Positions 45,250 to 54,198 of a stretch of 64,000 nucleotides of DNA are shown one piece after another (the stretch's first letter is position 1; every line of letters begins with the position of its first letter). Made by a program: the position numbers and the translations under genes. Under the pieces are notes generated by a model. The model saw nothing but the letters and a program-made list of their open reading frames with translations. It did no database searches and was not told where the DNA came from. Source of the DNA: CAIKBL01 sp964555355 (lineage in GTDB: Bacteria > Pseudomonadota > Gammaproteobacteria > Ga0077536); the NCBI GenBank assembly GCA_964555355.1, contig CAZKRY010000015.1, positions 1 through 64,000 of the forward strand, read 5' to 3'.

Positions 45250-46065
45250 TCACAGGCTGCAGCAATGCAGCTCGAAACGTACCGTGGAATCAACCGGCTG
45301 CGGTCGTACATCGGGATTCGGTTGGCGAAAGAAGCGCACGGCCACGCGGTGCTTATTGCCACTGATTTCGGGATAAAGCTCGTCGCTGTAATCCACGGTT
45401 ACTCGCACCATTTGGCACGGCGTGTGTTGATCGAGTTGTTGCTGGAAGAGTCCATTCGGCGCGATTTCGTGCGTCGGGAGCGTGCTTTCACGAATGAGAT
45501 GCAATACGGTGCGCAACGCCTCCTCCACGATGCGCATGTCTTTTAGCCATTCTTTGAGTTGAATGTCACGCTGTAACGGGTCCCGCCGCAACCAGTAATG
45601 CAGACCTGGCACATCGAAACTGCAGGTCGCACCCGGAATGGCCAACCGTTGTTTAAATTGCGTGACAAGTTCGCTCTGCCGCAGTTTGGCGCCGGGTTGG
45701 CACGCGGAAGAACGCAAAAGGATGAGCATCGGTTCCAAACGCGCGATGGTCGATTCGAGCGTGCGTTGATTAACCGCCGGGTTCGTTCGGAGATTATTGA
45801 GCGTGGATGTGTATCGTTCGATCTCCTTAACCAGTTCGCCCTTGATGTCGATGCGGGAAAGTTGATCTGAAAGCTCGATCATGTTGACGAGTGCGTTGCG
45901 CGCGTCCCAAACCTCGCCGCGATCTAGGCTTTCGCGAATGACATCGAATTGGTGTTCGAGGCGCAACAGGTTCCGCATGCGCTCGTTTAGCGGATGCTCG
46001 AACACCGCCGACGGTTCAAGCGCTGGGAAAAGACGGGTTTGGACGGCGGTTGACAGTTTGCTCAT
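45250..46065 (-). CDS. zapD: Cell division protein ZapD
   Basis: 271 residues. ZapD cross-links FtsZ filaments through the FtsZ C-terminal peptide. The family start FEHPLNERMRNLLRLEHQF is preceded by about 20 extra residues. Helical N-terminal domain to about 120, then a beta domain (CSFDVPGLHYWLRRDPLQRDIQLKEWLKDM). Follows coaE by 9 bp; yacG, often third in this group, is absent. Its target ftsZ lies about 7 kb upstream. Confidence 0.94.
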   Translation of the reverse strand: MSKLSTAVQTRLFPALEPSAVFEHPLNERMRNLLRLEHQFDVIRESLDRGEVWDARNALVNMIELSDQLSRIDIKGELVKEIERYTSTLNNLRTNPAVNQRTLESTIARLEPMLILLRSSACQPGAKLRQSELVTQFKQRLAIPGATCSFDVPGLHYWLRRDPLQRDIQLKEWLKDMRIVEEALRTVLHLIRESTLPTHEIAPNGLFQQQLDQHTPCQMVRVTVDYSDELYPEISGNKHRVAVRFFRQPNPDVRPQPVDSTVRFELHCCSL

Positions 46066-46074
46066 CCGCGGACG

Positions 46075-46689
46075 TTAGGCGGGCCGAGTTGCCGCTTGTG
46101 CCAGGTAACGCGCGTGCAGCTCGTTCACTTGTCGCCGGATGTTGTCGAGATCGGTATCGTTCATCACCACGTCATCTGCTTTGGCAAGACGAAGGTCGCG
46201 TGTTGCTTGCGTGCGCATAATTGCCGTTACTTCGTCGTCTGTCAATTTGTCGCGAGCTCTCACTCGCGCGATTTGAATTTCCGTAGGGCAATCGACGACC
46301 AGAATGCGATCAACTTGTTGATGGTTGCCGCGTTCCACCAACAGCGGAATTCCAAGCAGGCAATAAGGACTGGTCACGCTTTCAATGAGCTTAGCGACCC
46401 GCGCACGGATCCGCGGATGCAGCAGCGCTTCCAAGCGTTCCCGCTTCGCGCTATCCGCGAATACGATCCCGCGAAGCTTGGCGCGATCGAGTGTACCGTC
46501 CGCGGCCAACACCATCGTGCCGAATTCCTCGACAACCGCCGCGAGGCCTTCGGAGCCGGGAACGACCACATCGCGCGCTACTTGGTCGGTATCAATCACG
46601 GGAATACCCAACTGGGCAAACTCCGCGCAGACCGTGGACTTTCCCGAGCCAATCCCGCCCGTGACCCCGATAATCAAAGGACGCGTCAC
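46075..46689 (-). CDS. coaE: Dephospho-CoA kinase CoaE
   Basis: 204 residues from GTG 46689. Last step of coenzyme A synthesis. P-loop GVTGGIGSGKST, then VIDTDQVARDVV and HPRIRARVAKLI. The GTG overlaps the pilD stop (GTGA) and has GGAGG just upstream; an in-frame ATG at 46713 would add eight residues and a longer overlap. Order pilD-coaE-zapD is the usual one. Confidence 0.95.
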   Translation of the reverse strand: MTRPLIIGVTGGIGSGKSTVCAEFAQLGIPVIDTDQVARDVVVPGSEGLAAVVEEFGTMVLAADGTLDRAKLRGIVFADSAKRERLEALLHPRIRARVAKLIESVTSPYCLLGIPLLVERGNHQQVDRILVVDCPTEIQIARVRARDKLTDDEVTAIMRTQATRDLRLAKADDVVMNDTDLDNIRRQVNELHARYLAQAATRPA

Positions 46690-47561
46690 AGCCCTCCCCC
46701 GGGTCTTAACCATAGCGCGAGCAAGCGGTCACCCCAAAACAAGGCGATTAATCCAGCGGCCGCGAGGTAGGGTCCGAATGGAATGGGGGTTTGGCGCGCG
46801 TGATTCTTAAATGCGATGAGTGTAAGCCCGACCGCCGCCCCCACCAGTGACGAGCCGAAGATGATGATGGGCACGCATTGCCAGCCGAGCCAAGCACCGA
46901 GCATTGCGAGCAATTTGAAGTCGCCGTAGCCCATGCCTTCTTTGCCAGTTAAAAGCTTAAACAGCCAATACACACTCCACAACGAAAGATAGCCGACGAC
47001 GGCCCCAAGGAGCGCAGTGTGGAGTTCGACGAACACGTCGCGCGAATTAACGAGTAGCCCAAGCCACAGCATTGGCTGGGTAATTTGATCCGGTAGGTAC
47101 TGTGTATCGAAATCGATACCCGCCAACGCGATTAACGACCAACCCAGGAGCAACGCCCAGGCGCAGGCCCAGCCCGGACCAAAATGAAGCGCGGTGAAGG
47201 CGGCGAGTGCACCACTGACGGCTTCAATCATCGGGTATCTGAATGCGATCGGCGCGCGGCAGGCCCGACAACGGCCCCGCAACAGCAGAAAACTTAATAC
47301 CGGGATGTTGTCGTAACCGGCGATAGGGATGCCGCAACTCGGGCAACGCGAGCGCGGCACCATCAAGTTGAACGTTTGCTCGTCCGTAGGCGGCGACGCG
47401 TTATCGAGCGCCGCGCAGTCCGCGCGCCATGCGCGTTCCATCATCACGGGTAAACGGTGGATGACGACGTTGAGGAAGCTACCGACGAGTAGGCCTAATC
47501 CCGTCATTGTCGCGGTAAAAAGCCACGGCGATCCCGCCCATAGCGCCCATGTTTCGGTCAT
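46686..47561 (-). CDS. pilD: Prepilin peptidase / N-methyltransferase PilD
   Basis: 291 residues, polytopic membrane protein. Cuts the leader of type IV prepilins such as PilA (63.5 kb) and methylates the new N-terminus. The four zinc cysteines are present (CPSCG and CRACR). Catalytic aspartates lie in GIDFDTQYLPD and GMGYGDFKLLAMLGAWLGW. It also usually serves type II secretion pseudopilins, none of which are in the window. Confidence 0.96.
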   Translation of the reverse strand: MTETWALWAGSPWLFTATMTGLGLLVGSFLNVVIHRLPVMMERAWRADCAALDNASPPTDEQTFNLMVPRSRCPSCGIPIAGYDNIPVLSFLLLRGRCRACRAPIAFRYPMIEAVSGALAAFTALHFGPGWACAWALLLGWSLIALAGIDFDTQYLPDQITQPMLWLGLLVNSRDVFVELHTALLGAVVGYLSLWSVYWLFKLLTGKEGMGYGDFKLLAMLGAWLGWQCVPIIIFGSSLVGAAVGLTLIAFKNHARQTPIPFGPYLAAAGLIALFWGDRLLALWLRPGGGL

Positions 47562-47606
47562 GGGCAGAGAAGAGCGGATCGCACGCGCTGGCGCGGCCGA
47601 TGAGTG

Positions 47607-48830
47607 TTAGACAACTTGTCCCATTTTGAAGATGGGCAAGTACATCGCGATCACCAAACCGCCGATGAGAACACCTAGCACGGCCATGATGATGGGCTCA
47701 AGAAGGCTCGTGAGCGCCTCAACGGCATCGTCGACTTCCTGTTCGAACCAGTCTGCGACTTTGCTCAACATGGCATCGAGCGCGCCTGATTCTTCACCGA
47801 TTGCCACCATCTGCACCACCATATTGGGGAACAGACCGGTATCGCGCATGCTAACTTGGAGCTGGGTACCCGTTGAGATCTCATCGCGCATCTTCATGAC
47901 CGCATCGTAGTAGACGATATTGCCGCAGGCGCCGGCGACCGAGGTCATGGCTTCCACGAGCGGTGTACCGGCCGCGAACATCGTCGACAGCGTACGTGCA
48001 AAACGGGCGATTGCCGATTTATTGAGGATGTCTCCAACCACCGGAATCTTGAGGGAGATCCGATCTAGGTAATGGGCGAACTTCAACGAGCGCTTTTTCC
48101 CTTGCCATAAGCCAACAATGGCAGCACCAATGCCGGCAAACATGATGTACCAGTTCGACTGGAACCAGTTCGACATGTTGATGACCATTTGGGTCAGTGC
48201 CGGCAAATCGGCACCGAATCCCTTGAATAAGTCCTCAAACTGCGGGATGACGTAGATCATCAAAATACACGTGATGATGAACGCGACGACGATAACCGCA
48301 GTGGGATAGAACAATGCGCCTTTGATCTTTGACTTCAGTGCTTCAGTTTTCTCCATGTAGGTTGCGAGCTTATGGAGAATATCTTCGAGAATACCCGCGT
48401 GCTCACCCGCGGTAACCAAATTGACGTAAAGCTCATTGAACTGTTGCGGGTGTTTGCCCAAGGCCTCGGCCAGCGCTCCACCCGCCTCGATATCCGCTTT
48501 GATCGATAAGATCAAATTCTGCATCGCCTTGTTTTCATGGCCACGGCCGACGATTTCAAAAGACTGCACTAGCGGCACACCAGAAGACATCATGGTCGCC
48601 AGCTGGCGACTGAACACGGTAATATCTTTGGACGTGATTTTGCCGCCCTTGTCACCGAATAGCGGTTTCGCCTTCTTTTTGACCTTTAGCGGATTGACCC
48701 CTTGTCGGCGCAACTGCGCTTTGATGAGCGCGTCGGTCTGCCCCGACATCTCACCTTTGACGCGTTTTCCGTTCTTATCGATTCCTTCCCAGACATACAT
48801 GTCCGAACGAATCACAGCGGTCTGTGCCAT
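47607..48830 (-). CDS. pilC: Type IV pilus inner-membrane platform protein PilC
   Basis: 407 residues. Two GspF domains (about residues 70-195 and 275-400) with three main membrane helices; FSRQLATMMSSGVPLVQSFEIV and FARTLSTMFAAGTPLVEAMTSVAG are the repeated starts. YVWEGIDKNGKRVKGEM is the standard N-terminus. Turned by PilB during extension. Starts 3 bp after pilB. Confidence 0.97.
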   Translation of the reverse strand: MAQTAVIRSDMYVWEGIDKNGKRVKGEMSGQTDALIKAQLRRQGVNPLKVKKKAKPLFGDKGGKITSKDITVFSRQLATMMSSGVPLVQSFEIVGRGHENKAMQNLILSIKADIEAGGALAEALGKHPQQFNELYVNLVTAGEHAGILEDILHKLATYMEKTEALKSKIKGALFYPTAVIVVAFIITCILMIYVIPQFEDLFKGFGADLPALTQMVINMSNWFQSNWYIMFAGIGAAIVGLWQGKKRSLKFAHYLDRISLKIPVVGDILNKSAIARFARTLSTMFAAGTPLVEAMTSVAGACGNIVYYDAVMKMRDEISTGTQLQVSMRDTGLFPNMVVQMVAIGEESGALDAMLSKVADWFEQEVDDAVEALTSLLEPIIMAVLGVLIGGLVIAMYLPIFKMGQVV

Positions 48831-48833
48831 GCT

Positions 48834-50555
48834 TTACTCCACTGTCACGCGATTGATCTCGGCCAAACTGGTGACTCCGCGCTTGGCCTTCTGCAAACCA
48901 GACTTGCGAATATCCCAAATTCCTTCGCTGCCCGCCTGGTCCGCGAGTTGTACCGCATTAGCGCCCTCGATGATCAATCGTCTTAACGTATCTGAGATGG
49001 GCATCACTTGATAAATGCCTACCCGGCCTTTGTAGCCGCTTGGGCAATCGGTGCCGCCGTTGCCCGGTCCGAATAGTCGGACGCCATCATCGATATCGGC
49101 TTGTGTGTACCCTTCCGCCAACAAGGCTTCGGGCGGCAGATCATGCGGGACGCGGTAATCCGGATGTAGGCGGCGCGCCAATCGTTGCGCGGTAATGAGA
49201 TTGATAGTGGTGGCGACGGCGAAGGCCGGGATGCCCATATCCTGCATACGGGTCAGTGTCTGCGGACCATCATTGGTATGCAGTGTCGACATCACCATGT
49301 GGCCTGTCTGCGCGGCTTTTACCGCGATCGAGCCGGTTTCCAAATCGCGGATCTCGCCGACCAAGATGATGTCCGGATCTTGCCGCAAAAACGCTTTAAG
49401 CGCCTTTGAAAAAGTCATGCCGGTTTTTTCGTCAACCTGCACTTGGTTAACTCCGGGCAGGTTGATTTCGACCGGGTCTTCGGCCGTCGAGATATTGATA
49501 TCGTCCTTGTTCAGGATATTGATCCCGGTGTACAGCGAGACGGTCTTGCCGCTACCGGTCGGTCCGGTGACCAAAAACATTCCGTAAGGCTTATGCAGGT
49601 TTTTCAGGAATAGCTCTTTCTGAAAATCCTCATAGCCGAGTTGATCGATATTGAGCTTCGCGACATCCGAGTCAAGGATACGCATAACGACTTTTTCGCC
49701 ATACAGCGTCGGACAGGTGCTGACGCGAAAATCGATCGCCTTCGTTTTGGAGAGTTTGAGTTTGATACGGCCGTCTTGAGGCACGCGTCGCTCGGAGACG
49801 TCCAGGCGCGACATGACTTTGATGCGGGCGGCGATTTTGAAAGCCAGTGCAAGCGGTGGCTTGGCAATCTCGGCCAACATGCCGTCGATCCGAAAACGCA
49901 CACGATAGAACTTCTCGTAAGGCTCGAAGTGGAGGTCCGAGGCCCCGCGTTTAATGGCATCAAGTAACACTTTGTTGACGAACCGCACGACCGGCGCGTC
50001 GTCGATTTCCGAGGATGCATCCGGTGCGGCGTCCTGTTGGGTTCCTACTTCGAGGTCGTCGAGATCCTCAAAGTCGCTCTCTTCCATCGCCCCAAGGCCG
50101 GTATCCGCGGCTTCGAGCGATTTGTCGATGACCTTGGCGAGTTTGCTTTCCTCCACCAACACGGCCTCGGTGTTGGCGCCGATGTGGAATTTGATCTCGT
50201 CCAGCGCTTGTAGATTCGTCGGGTCGGAGACGGCGATATAGACTCGATTGCCGCGTTTGAACACCGGCAACGCGTGGTGCTTACGGATGAGTTCTTCGCT
50301 GACGAGTTTGACGACGTCCGCTTCGATCTCGAGCGCCTCAATGTCGAGCAGAGGTACCCCGAACTCATTGGAGGCGGCGTGCGCTACCGTCTTGCTGTCC
50401 GCAAGTTTGTTATCGATCAGATACTTAACAAATGGGACGCGGGAACCCAAGGCATCTTGGAACGCCCGGATGGCTACCTGTTCCTCAAGTAATCCATCGG
50501 TTACCAATTTGCGCGCGAGTCCGCCTAACGGGACGCGATTGCTGGTTACTGCCAC
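48834..50555 (-). CDS. pilB: Type IV pilus extension ATPase PilB
   Basis: 573 residues from GTG 50555 (GAGAGG 8 bp upstream). N-terminal MshEN-like domain, then the secretion ATPase: Walker A GPTGSGKTVSLYT, Asp box, Walker B DPDIILVGEIRD, His box TGHMVMSTLHTND. The zinc site normally carries CxxC twice; here the first pair is replaced (LARRLHPDYRVP) and the second keeps only one Cys (GTDCPSGYKGR). Function as PilB is still firm because the rest is intact and pilC and pilD follow. Confidence 0.97.
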   Translation of the reverse strand: MAVTSNRVPLGGLARKLVTDGLLEEQVAIRAFQDALGSRVPFVKYLIDNKLADSKTVAHAASNEFGVPLLDIEALEIEADVVKLVSEELIRKHHALPVFKRGNRVYIAVSDPTNLQALDEIKFHIGANTEAVLVEESKLAKVIDKSLEAADTGLGAMEESDFEDLDDLEVGTQQDAAPDASSEIDDAPVVRFVNKVLLDAIKRGASDLHFEPYEKFYRVRFRIDGMLAEIAKPPLALAFKIAARIKVMSRLDVSERRVPQDGRIKLKLSKTKAIDFRVSTCPTLYGEKVVMRILDSDVAKLNIDQLGYEDFQKELFLKNLHKPYGMFLVTGPTGSGKTVSLYTGINILNKDDINISTAEDPVEINLPGVNQVQVDEKTGMTFSKALKAFLRQDPDIILVGEIRDLETGSIAVKAAQTGHMVMSTLHTNDGPQTLTRMQDMGIPAFAVATTINLITAQRLARRLHPDYRVPHDLPPEALLAEGYTQADIDDGVRLFGPGNGGTDCPSGYKGRVGIYQVMPISDTLRRLIIEGANAVQLADQAGSEGIWDIRKSGLQKAKRGVTSLAEINRVTVE

Positions 50556-50580
50556 CTTAAAGGCCTCTCAAGCTTTGCCC

Positions 50581-50596
50581 GCAATTTATCCACCAA
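50581..50596 (-). promoter_or_regulatory. Possible sigma-54 promoter before pilB
   Basis: On the minus strand TTGG (50596-50593) and TTGC (50584-50581) give GG-N10-GC, the sigma-54 spacing. The -12 half is perfect; the rest of the -24 half (TGG instead of CAC) is poor. Transcription would start about 14 nt before the pilB GTG, which is tight for the ribosome site. Weak, but pilA has a clear sigma-54 promoter. Confidence 0.25.
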
Positions 50597-50640
50597 AATG
50601 GTAGATGAAAGTGCGGTAAATAGCCACCGTATAAATGGTT

Positions 50641-50669
50641 TTCCCGAGCGGCGCTCCGCCGCTCGGGAA
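50641..50669 (-). terminator. Perfect 13-bp hairpin between clpB and pilB
   Basis: TTCCCGAGCGGCG (50641-50653) and CGCCGCTCGGGAA (50657-50669) form a 13-bp stem with a 3-nt loop, 21 bp after the clpB stop on the minus strand. The sequence after it reads AACCATTTAT, so there is no real U run. Likely the clpB 3' end or a transcript stabiliser. Confidence 0.6.
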
Positions 50670-50690
50670 TCCAACGAACGCCATCCAGGG

Positions 50691-53261
50691 TTACTTTCGG
50701 AACTCAAACCGGCCGTCTGCCGCGGCGACATGAATGGTATCGCCGCGCGCAAAACGACCTTCGAGCAGCGCCTGCGCCAGCGGCGTTTCGAGTTCTTGCT
50801 GGATCACGCGTTTGAGCGGGCGCGCGCCATACACCGGATCAAATCCCTTCTCTCCGAGTTTATCGACTGCGGATGGCGGAATCTCCAGGATCATTTGCAT
50901 GTCGCTCAAGCGCTTGCGCAGCAAATCGAGCTGAACTTCCGCAATGGCTCGGATTTGTTCGCGCTTAAGCCCATGAAAGACCACAACTTCGTCAATTCGG
51001 TTGATGAATTCGGGACGGAAGCTCGCGCGCACGACTTCCATCACCATATCGCGCATCTGTTCATAATCGGTATGGTCGGTCTGGGCCTGGATCTGCTCCG
51101 AGCCAAGGTTCGACGTCATCACAATGACGGTATTGCGGAAATCGACCGTCCGGCCATGGCCGTCCGTTAAGCGCCCGTCATCCAGTACTTGTAGCAGGAT
51201 GTTGAAGACGTCGGGATGCGCTTTTTCGATTTCGTCCAGTAGCAGCACGGAATAGGGTTTGCGCCGGACCGTTTCCGTTAAGTAGCCACCTTCCTCAAAG
51301 CCGACATACCCCGGTGGTGCGCCGATGAGCCGCGCCACTGCGTGTTTCTCCATGTATTCGGACATATCGATCCGGACGAGTGCATCTTCGGTATCGAAGA
51401 GAAAGCTTGCTAACGCCTTACACAGCTCGGTTTTGCCGACGCCGGTGGGGCCTAAGAAAAGGAACGAGCCGTTCGGACGTTTCGGATCGGAGAGGCCCGC
51501 GCGCGCGCGCCGAATCGCGTTCGACACCGCTTTCACGGCGGCATCCTGACCGACGACGCGTTGATGCAAGGCGTCTTCCATCCGCAACAGTTTGGCGCGT
51601 TCGCCCTCCAGCATTTTAGATACCGGAATGCCCGTCCACTTAGAGACGACCTCGGCGATTTCTTCTTCGGTTACTTTGTTTCTGAGCAGTCTGAATTGTT
51701 GCTCGGTCGCGGAAACTTGGGCGAGGCGCTTTTCAAGTTCCGGAATAACGCCATATTGCAGCTCGGACATCCGCGCGAGATCGCCCTTGCGTCTAGCAGC
51801 CTCAAAATCCGCGCGCGCTTTATCGATATCCGCGTTGAGGTGATGCGCGCCGGAAAGCGCCGACTTTTCTGTCTTCCATATCTCTTCAAGCTCGCGGTAC
51901 TCGCTTTCCATTTCGCGCAATTGGGCTTCTAAATCGGAGAGGCGGCGTTTGCTCGCCTCGTCCTGCTCTTTGCGCAACGCTTCGCGTTCGATCTTAAGCT
52001 GGATGATTTTGCGATCCAGTCGATCCATCTCTTCCGGTTTGGAATCGATTTCAATGCTGATGCGACTCGCCGCTTCGTCGATCAAGTCGATCGCCTTATC
52101 CGGTAGCTGCCGGTCGGTGATGTAGCGATGCGACAATTGCGCGGCCGCCACGATCGCGGGATCCGTGATTTCCACGCCATGATGCACGGCGTATTTCTCT
52201 TTAAGCCCGCGCAGGATGGCTACCGTATCTTCGAGCGAAGGTTCATCGACCATTACCTTTTGGAATCGCCGTTCGAGCGCGGCGTCCTTTTCAACGTACT
52301 TGCGGTACTCGTCAAGGGTGGTCGCGCCGACGCAATGCAATTCACCGCGCGCCAACGCGGGCTTTAGCATGTTGCCTGCATCCATCGCGCCTTCCGCCTT
52401 GCCGGCGCCCACCATGGTGTGCAACTCATCGATAAACAAGATGACTTGGCCTTCTTGCTTGGCGAGGTCATTCAACACCGCTTTCAAGCGCTCTTCGAAT
52501 TCGCCGCGGAATTTCGCACCCGCGATCAGCGCTCCCAAATCGAGCGACAACACGCGCTTATTCTTCAATCCCTCCGGTACTTCTTGATTGACGATGCGCT
52601 GTGCCAGCCCCTCGACGATCGCGGTTTTGCCGACGCCGGGCTCGCCGATCAAGACGGGATTGTTCTTGGTACGCCGTTGTAGCACTTGAATCGTGCGCCG
52701 GATCTCTTCATCGCGGCCGATAACCGGATCAAGTTTGTCCTGCTCGGCACGGGCGGTGAGATCGATGGTGTATTTGTCAAGCGCTTGGCGTGTTTCTTCG
52801 GCATTGGCATCGGTAACACGCTCGCCGCCCCGCAGGCTATCGATAGCTTGTTGAATCGCCTGCTCGCGGGCTCCAAGTTTTTTTAGGATCCGCCCAAGTT
52901 CGCCGGCATCTTGGACTGCCGCAAGCAAAAAAAGCTCGGATGAGATATAGGCGTCGCTGCGCTTCTGCGCAAGCTTGTCGGTCAAGTTAAGTAGCCGCAC
53001 TAAATCATTGGACGGATGCACGTCGCCGCTGATCCCTTCCACCTTTGGGAGGCGGCCGAGCGCATCGTTGAGCAGACCTCGCAGCGCGTTGGCATCAATA
53101 CCCGCTTTCGCCAACAATGGTTTGATGGTCCCGCCGTCTTGCTCGAGCAAAGTGCTCATCAAGTGAATCGGTTCGATGAATTGATTATCGAGACCGAGCG
53201 CACGGCTCTGCGCTTCCGCCAGCGCGTGCTGAAATTTGGTCGTCATTTTGTCCGGTCGCAT
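50691..53261 (-). CDS. clpB: Disaggregase chaperone ClpB
   Basis: 856 residues from ATG 53261 (MRPDKMTTKFQ, the family start). Hexameric AAA+ enzyme that with DnaK rescues aggregated proteins. Clp N domain (1-145), first AAA with GEPGVGKTAIVEG, a coiled-coil middle domain (about 400-525, LKIEREALRKEQDEASKRRL), second AAA with GPTGVGKTELCKALA, and a C-terminal domain. It has its own sigma-32 promoter. GGAG lies 9 bp upstream. Confidence 0.98.
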   Translation of the reverse strand: MRPDKMTTKFQHALAEAQSRALGLDNQFIEPIHLMSTLLEQDGGTIKPLLAKAGIDANALRGLLNDALGRLPKVEGISGDVHPSNDLVRLLNLTDKLAQKRSDAYISSELFLLAAVQDAGELGRILKKLGAREQAIQQAIDSLRGGERVTDANAEETRQALDKYTIDLTARAEQDKLDPVIGRDEEIRRTIQVLQRRTKNNPVLIGEPGVGKTAIVEGLAQRIVNQEVPEGLKNKRVLSLDLGALIAGAKFRGEFEERLKAVLNDLAKQEGQVILFIDELHTMVGAGKAEGAMDAGNMLKPALARGELHCVGATTLDEYRKYVEKDAALERRFQKVMVDEPSLEDTVAILRGLKEKYAVHHGVEITDPAIVAAAQLSHRYITDRQLPDKAIDLIDEAASRISIEIDSKPEEMDRLDRKIIQLKIEREALRKEQDEASKRRLSDLEAQLREMESEYRELEEIWKTEKSALSGAHHLNADIDKARADFEAARRKGDLARMSELQYGVIPELEKRLAQVSATEQQFRLLRNKVTEEEIAEVVSKWTGIPVSKMLEGERAKLLRMEDALHQRVVGQDAAVKAVSNAIRRARAGLSDPKRPNGSFLFLGPTGVGKTELCKALASFLFDTEDALVRIDMSEYMEKHAVARLIGAPPGYVGFEEGGYLTETVRRKPYSVLLLDEIEKAHPDVFNILLQVLDDGRLTDGHGRTVDFRNTVIVMTSNLGSEQIQAQTDHTDYEQMRDMVMEVVRASFRPEFINRIDEVVVFHGLKREQIRAIAEVQLDLLRKRLSDMQMILEIPPSAVDKLGEKGFDPVYGARPLKRVIQQELETPLAQALLEGRFARGDTIHVAAADGRFEFRK

Positions 53262-53297
53262 CGTGTGCTGCTCCACAAAAGCATGTTGATAACGCGC

Positions 53298-53327
53298 TAC
53301 ATGGGGGCGCGTCGCGCGCGCTTCAAG
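53298..53327 (-). promoter_or_regulatory. Sigma-32 (RpoH) heat-shock promoter of clpB
   Basis: On the minus strand CTTGAA (53327-53322) and CCCCATGTA (53306-53298) are separated by 15 nt. Both match the RpoH consensus CTTGAA and CCCCATnT fully, with normal spacing. Transcription would begin near 53290, about 30 nt before the clpB ATG. clpB is a classic RpoH target. Confidence 0.85.
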
Positions 53328-53433
53328 TACACGGCGGAACTGGCGTGATGCTTACGCGCGCGCGGCATGCACGATTGATCAGGATCAAACAGGGGCGTCG
53401 GTTGTCGGTCGCAGACTTTAGCGCCACTTACGC

Positions 53434-53465
53434 CGAGTTTGATTATGTAAGCCAAATCAAACTCG
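53434..53465 (-). terminator. Stem-loop spanning the pgeF stop codon
   Basis: CGAGTTTGATT (53434-53444) and AATCAAACTCG (53455-53465) form a perfect 11-bp stem with a 10-nt loop. It covers the last codons and stop of pgeF on the minus strand. No U run follows. It may end or stabilise the rluD-pgeF transcript before the clpB heat-shock promoter. Confidence 0.5.
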
Positions 53466-54198
53466 CGAATCGACCCGTTACGCCGTCGCGTCGATGCGAA
53501 AAAAAGCGCGCCGGCTCACCCGCGGTACAACCTTGATACCGAGTTATGTCGTGCACACCGGCCGCGCGCAGCTCAAGATCCGCCAGGGCGGCGAGATCAG
53601 CGAACACACGGGTGCCGACTTGCGTAAAGCATCCCGCGAAACGAGGCGACTTTCGGCAAAAGGCCGCGACGAAATCCGCTCGAACTTCGTAGCTCGCGAC
53701 ACTGATGCCGGGACCGATCCAGGCGAGCCATTCAGTGTGTTCCGGACCCGCGCTTCGCAACGCGCCGGGGACGATGCCGGCCAACAGTCCACGCCAACCC
53801 GCATGGATCGCGAGGATGCGTGAACCGTCTGTTGCGCAAGCGAGGATCGGCAAGCAATCGGCGGTGAGAATTGCGCAAACTACCCCTGGACGTGTTGCAA
53901 AACACGCATCCGCAGCCGGCGGCACGCGCCATTCTTCCGCTTCGACGGTGGTGGTGCCATGATGCTGCGCAAGCCAACTGGGAGCGGCCGGTAGGCGTAG
54001 CCGCGCGATAAGTCGCGCGCGGTTCTCCGCTACCGACTGGGGTGCGTCGCCGACGTGAGTGGCAAGATTAAGGCTTGCAAATGGTCCCACGCTGACACCG
54101 CCGTTGCGCGTCGTGACACACGCATGCACACCGAGCGGCGCCGGCCAATGCGGTGTGATGACTTCAGTTTCCGTGGCCGGCATGGCGGCGCGCATCAT
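53443..54198 (-). CDS. pgeF: Peptidoglycan editing factor PgeF (laccase-like)
   Basis: 251 residues. Multicopper-oxidase-like fold with zinc; in E. coli it limits mis-incorporation of L-Ser in muropeptides, and homologues act on purine nucleosides. Zinc ligands: His in LAQHHGTTT, Cys in LTADCLPIL and His in AIHAGWRGL. NGGVSVGPFASLNLATHVGD is typical. Starts at ATG 54198, 54195 or 54183 all possible; the first overlaps rluD by 35 bp. Confidence 0.93.
   Translation of the reverse strand: MMRAAMPATETEVITPHWPAPLGVHACVTTRNGGVSVGPFASLNLATHVGDAPQSVAENRARLIARLRLPAAPSWLAQHHGTTTVEAEEWRVPPAADACFATRPGVVCAILTADCLPILACATDGSRILAIHAGWRGLLAGIVPGALRSAGPEHTEWLAWIGPGISVASYEVRADFVAAFCRKSPRFAGCFTQVGTRVFADLAALADLELRAAGVHDITRYQGCTAGEPARFFSHRRDGVTGRFASLIWLT

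Noticed and set aside
45193..45546. Plus-strand 117-codon frame after the Nudix/ThiE gene
   Set aside because: It is antisense to zapD, which has clear family features.
53345..53536. Plus-strand frame between clpB and pgeF
   Set aside because: Overlaps the pgeF end and the stem-loop; composition is Arg-rich shadow type and no homology was recognised.
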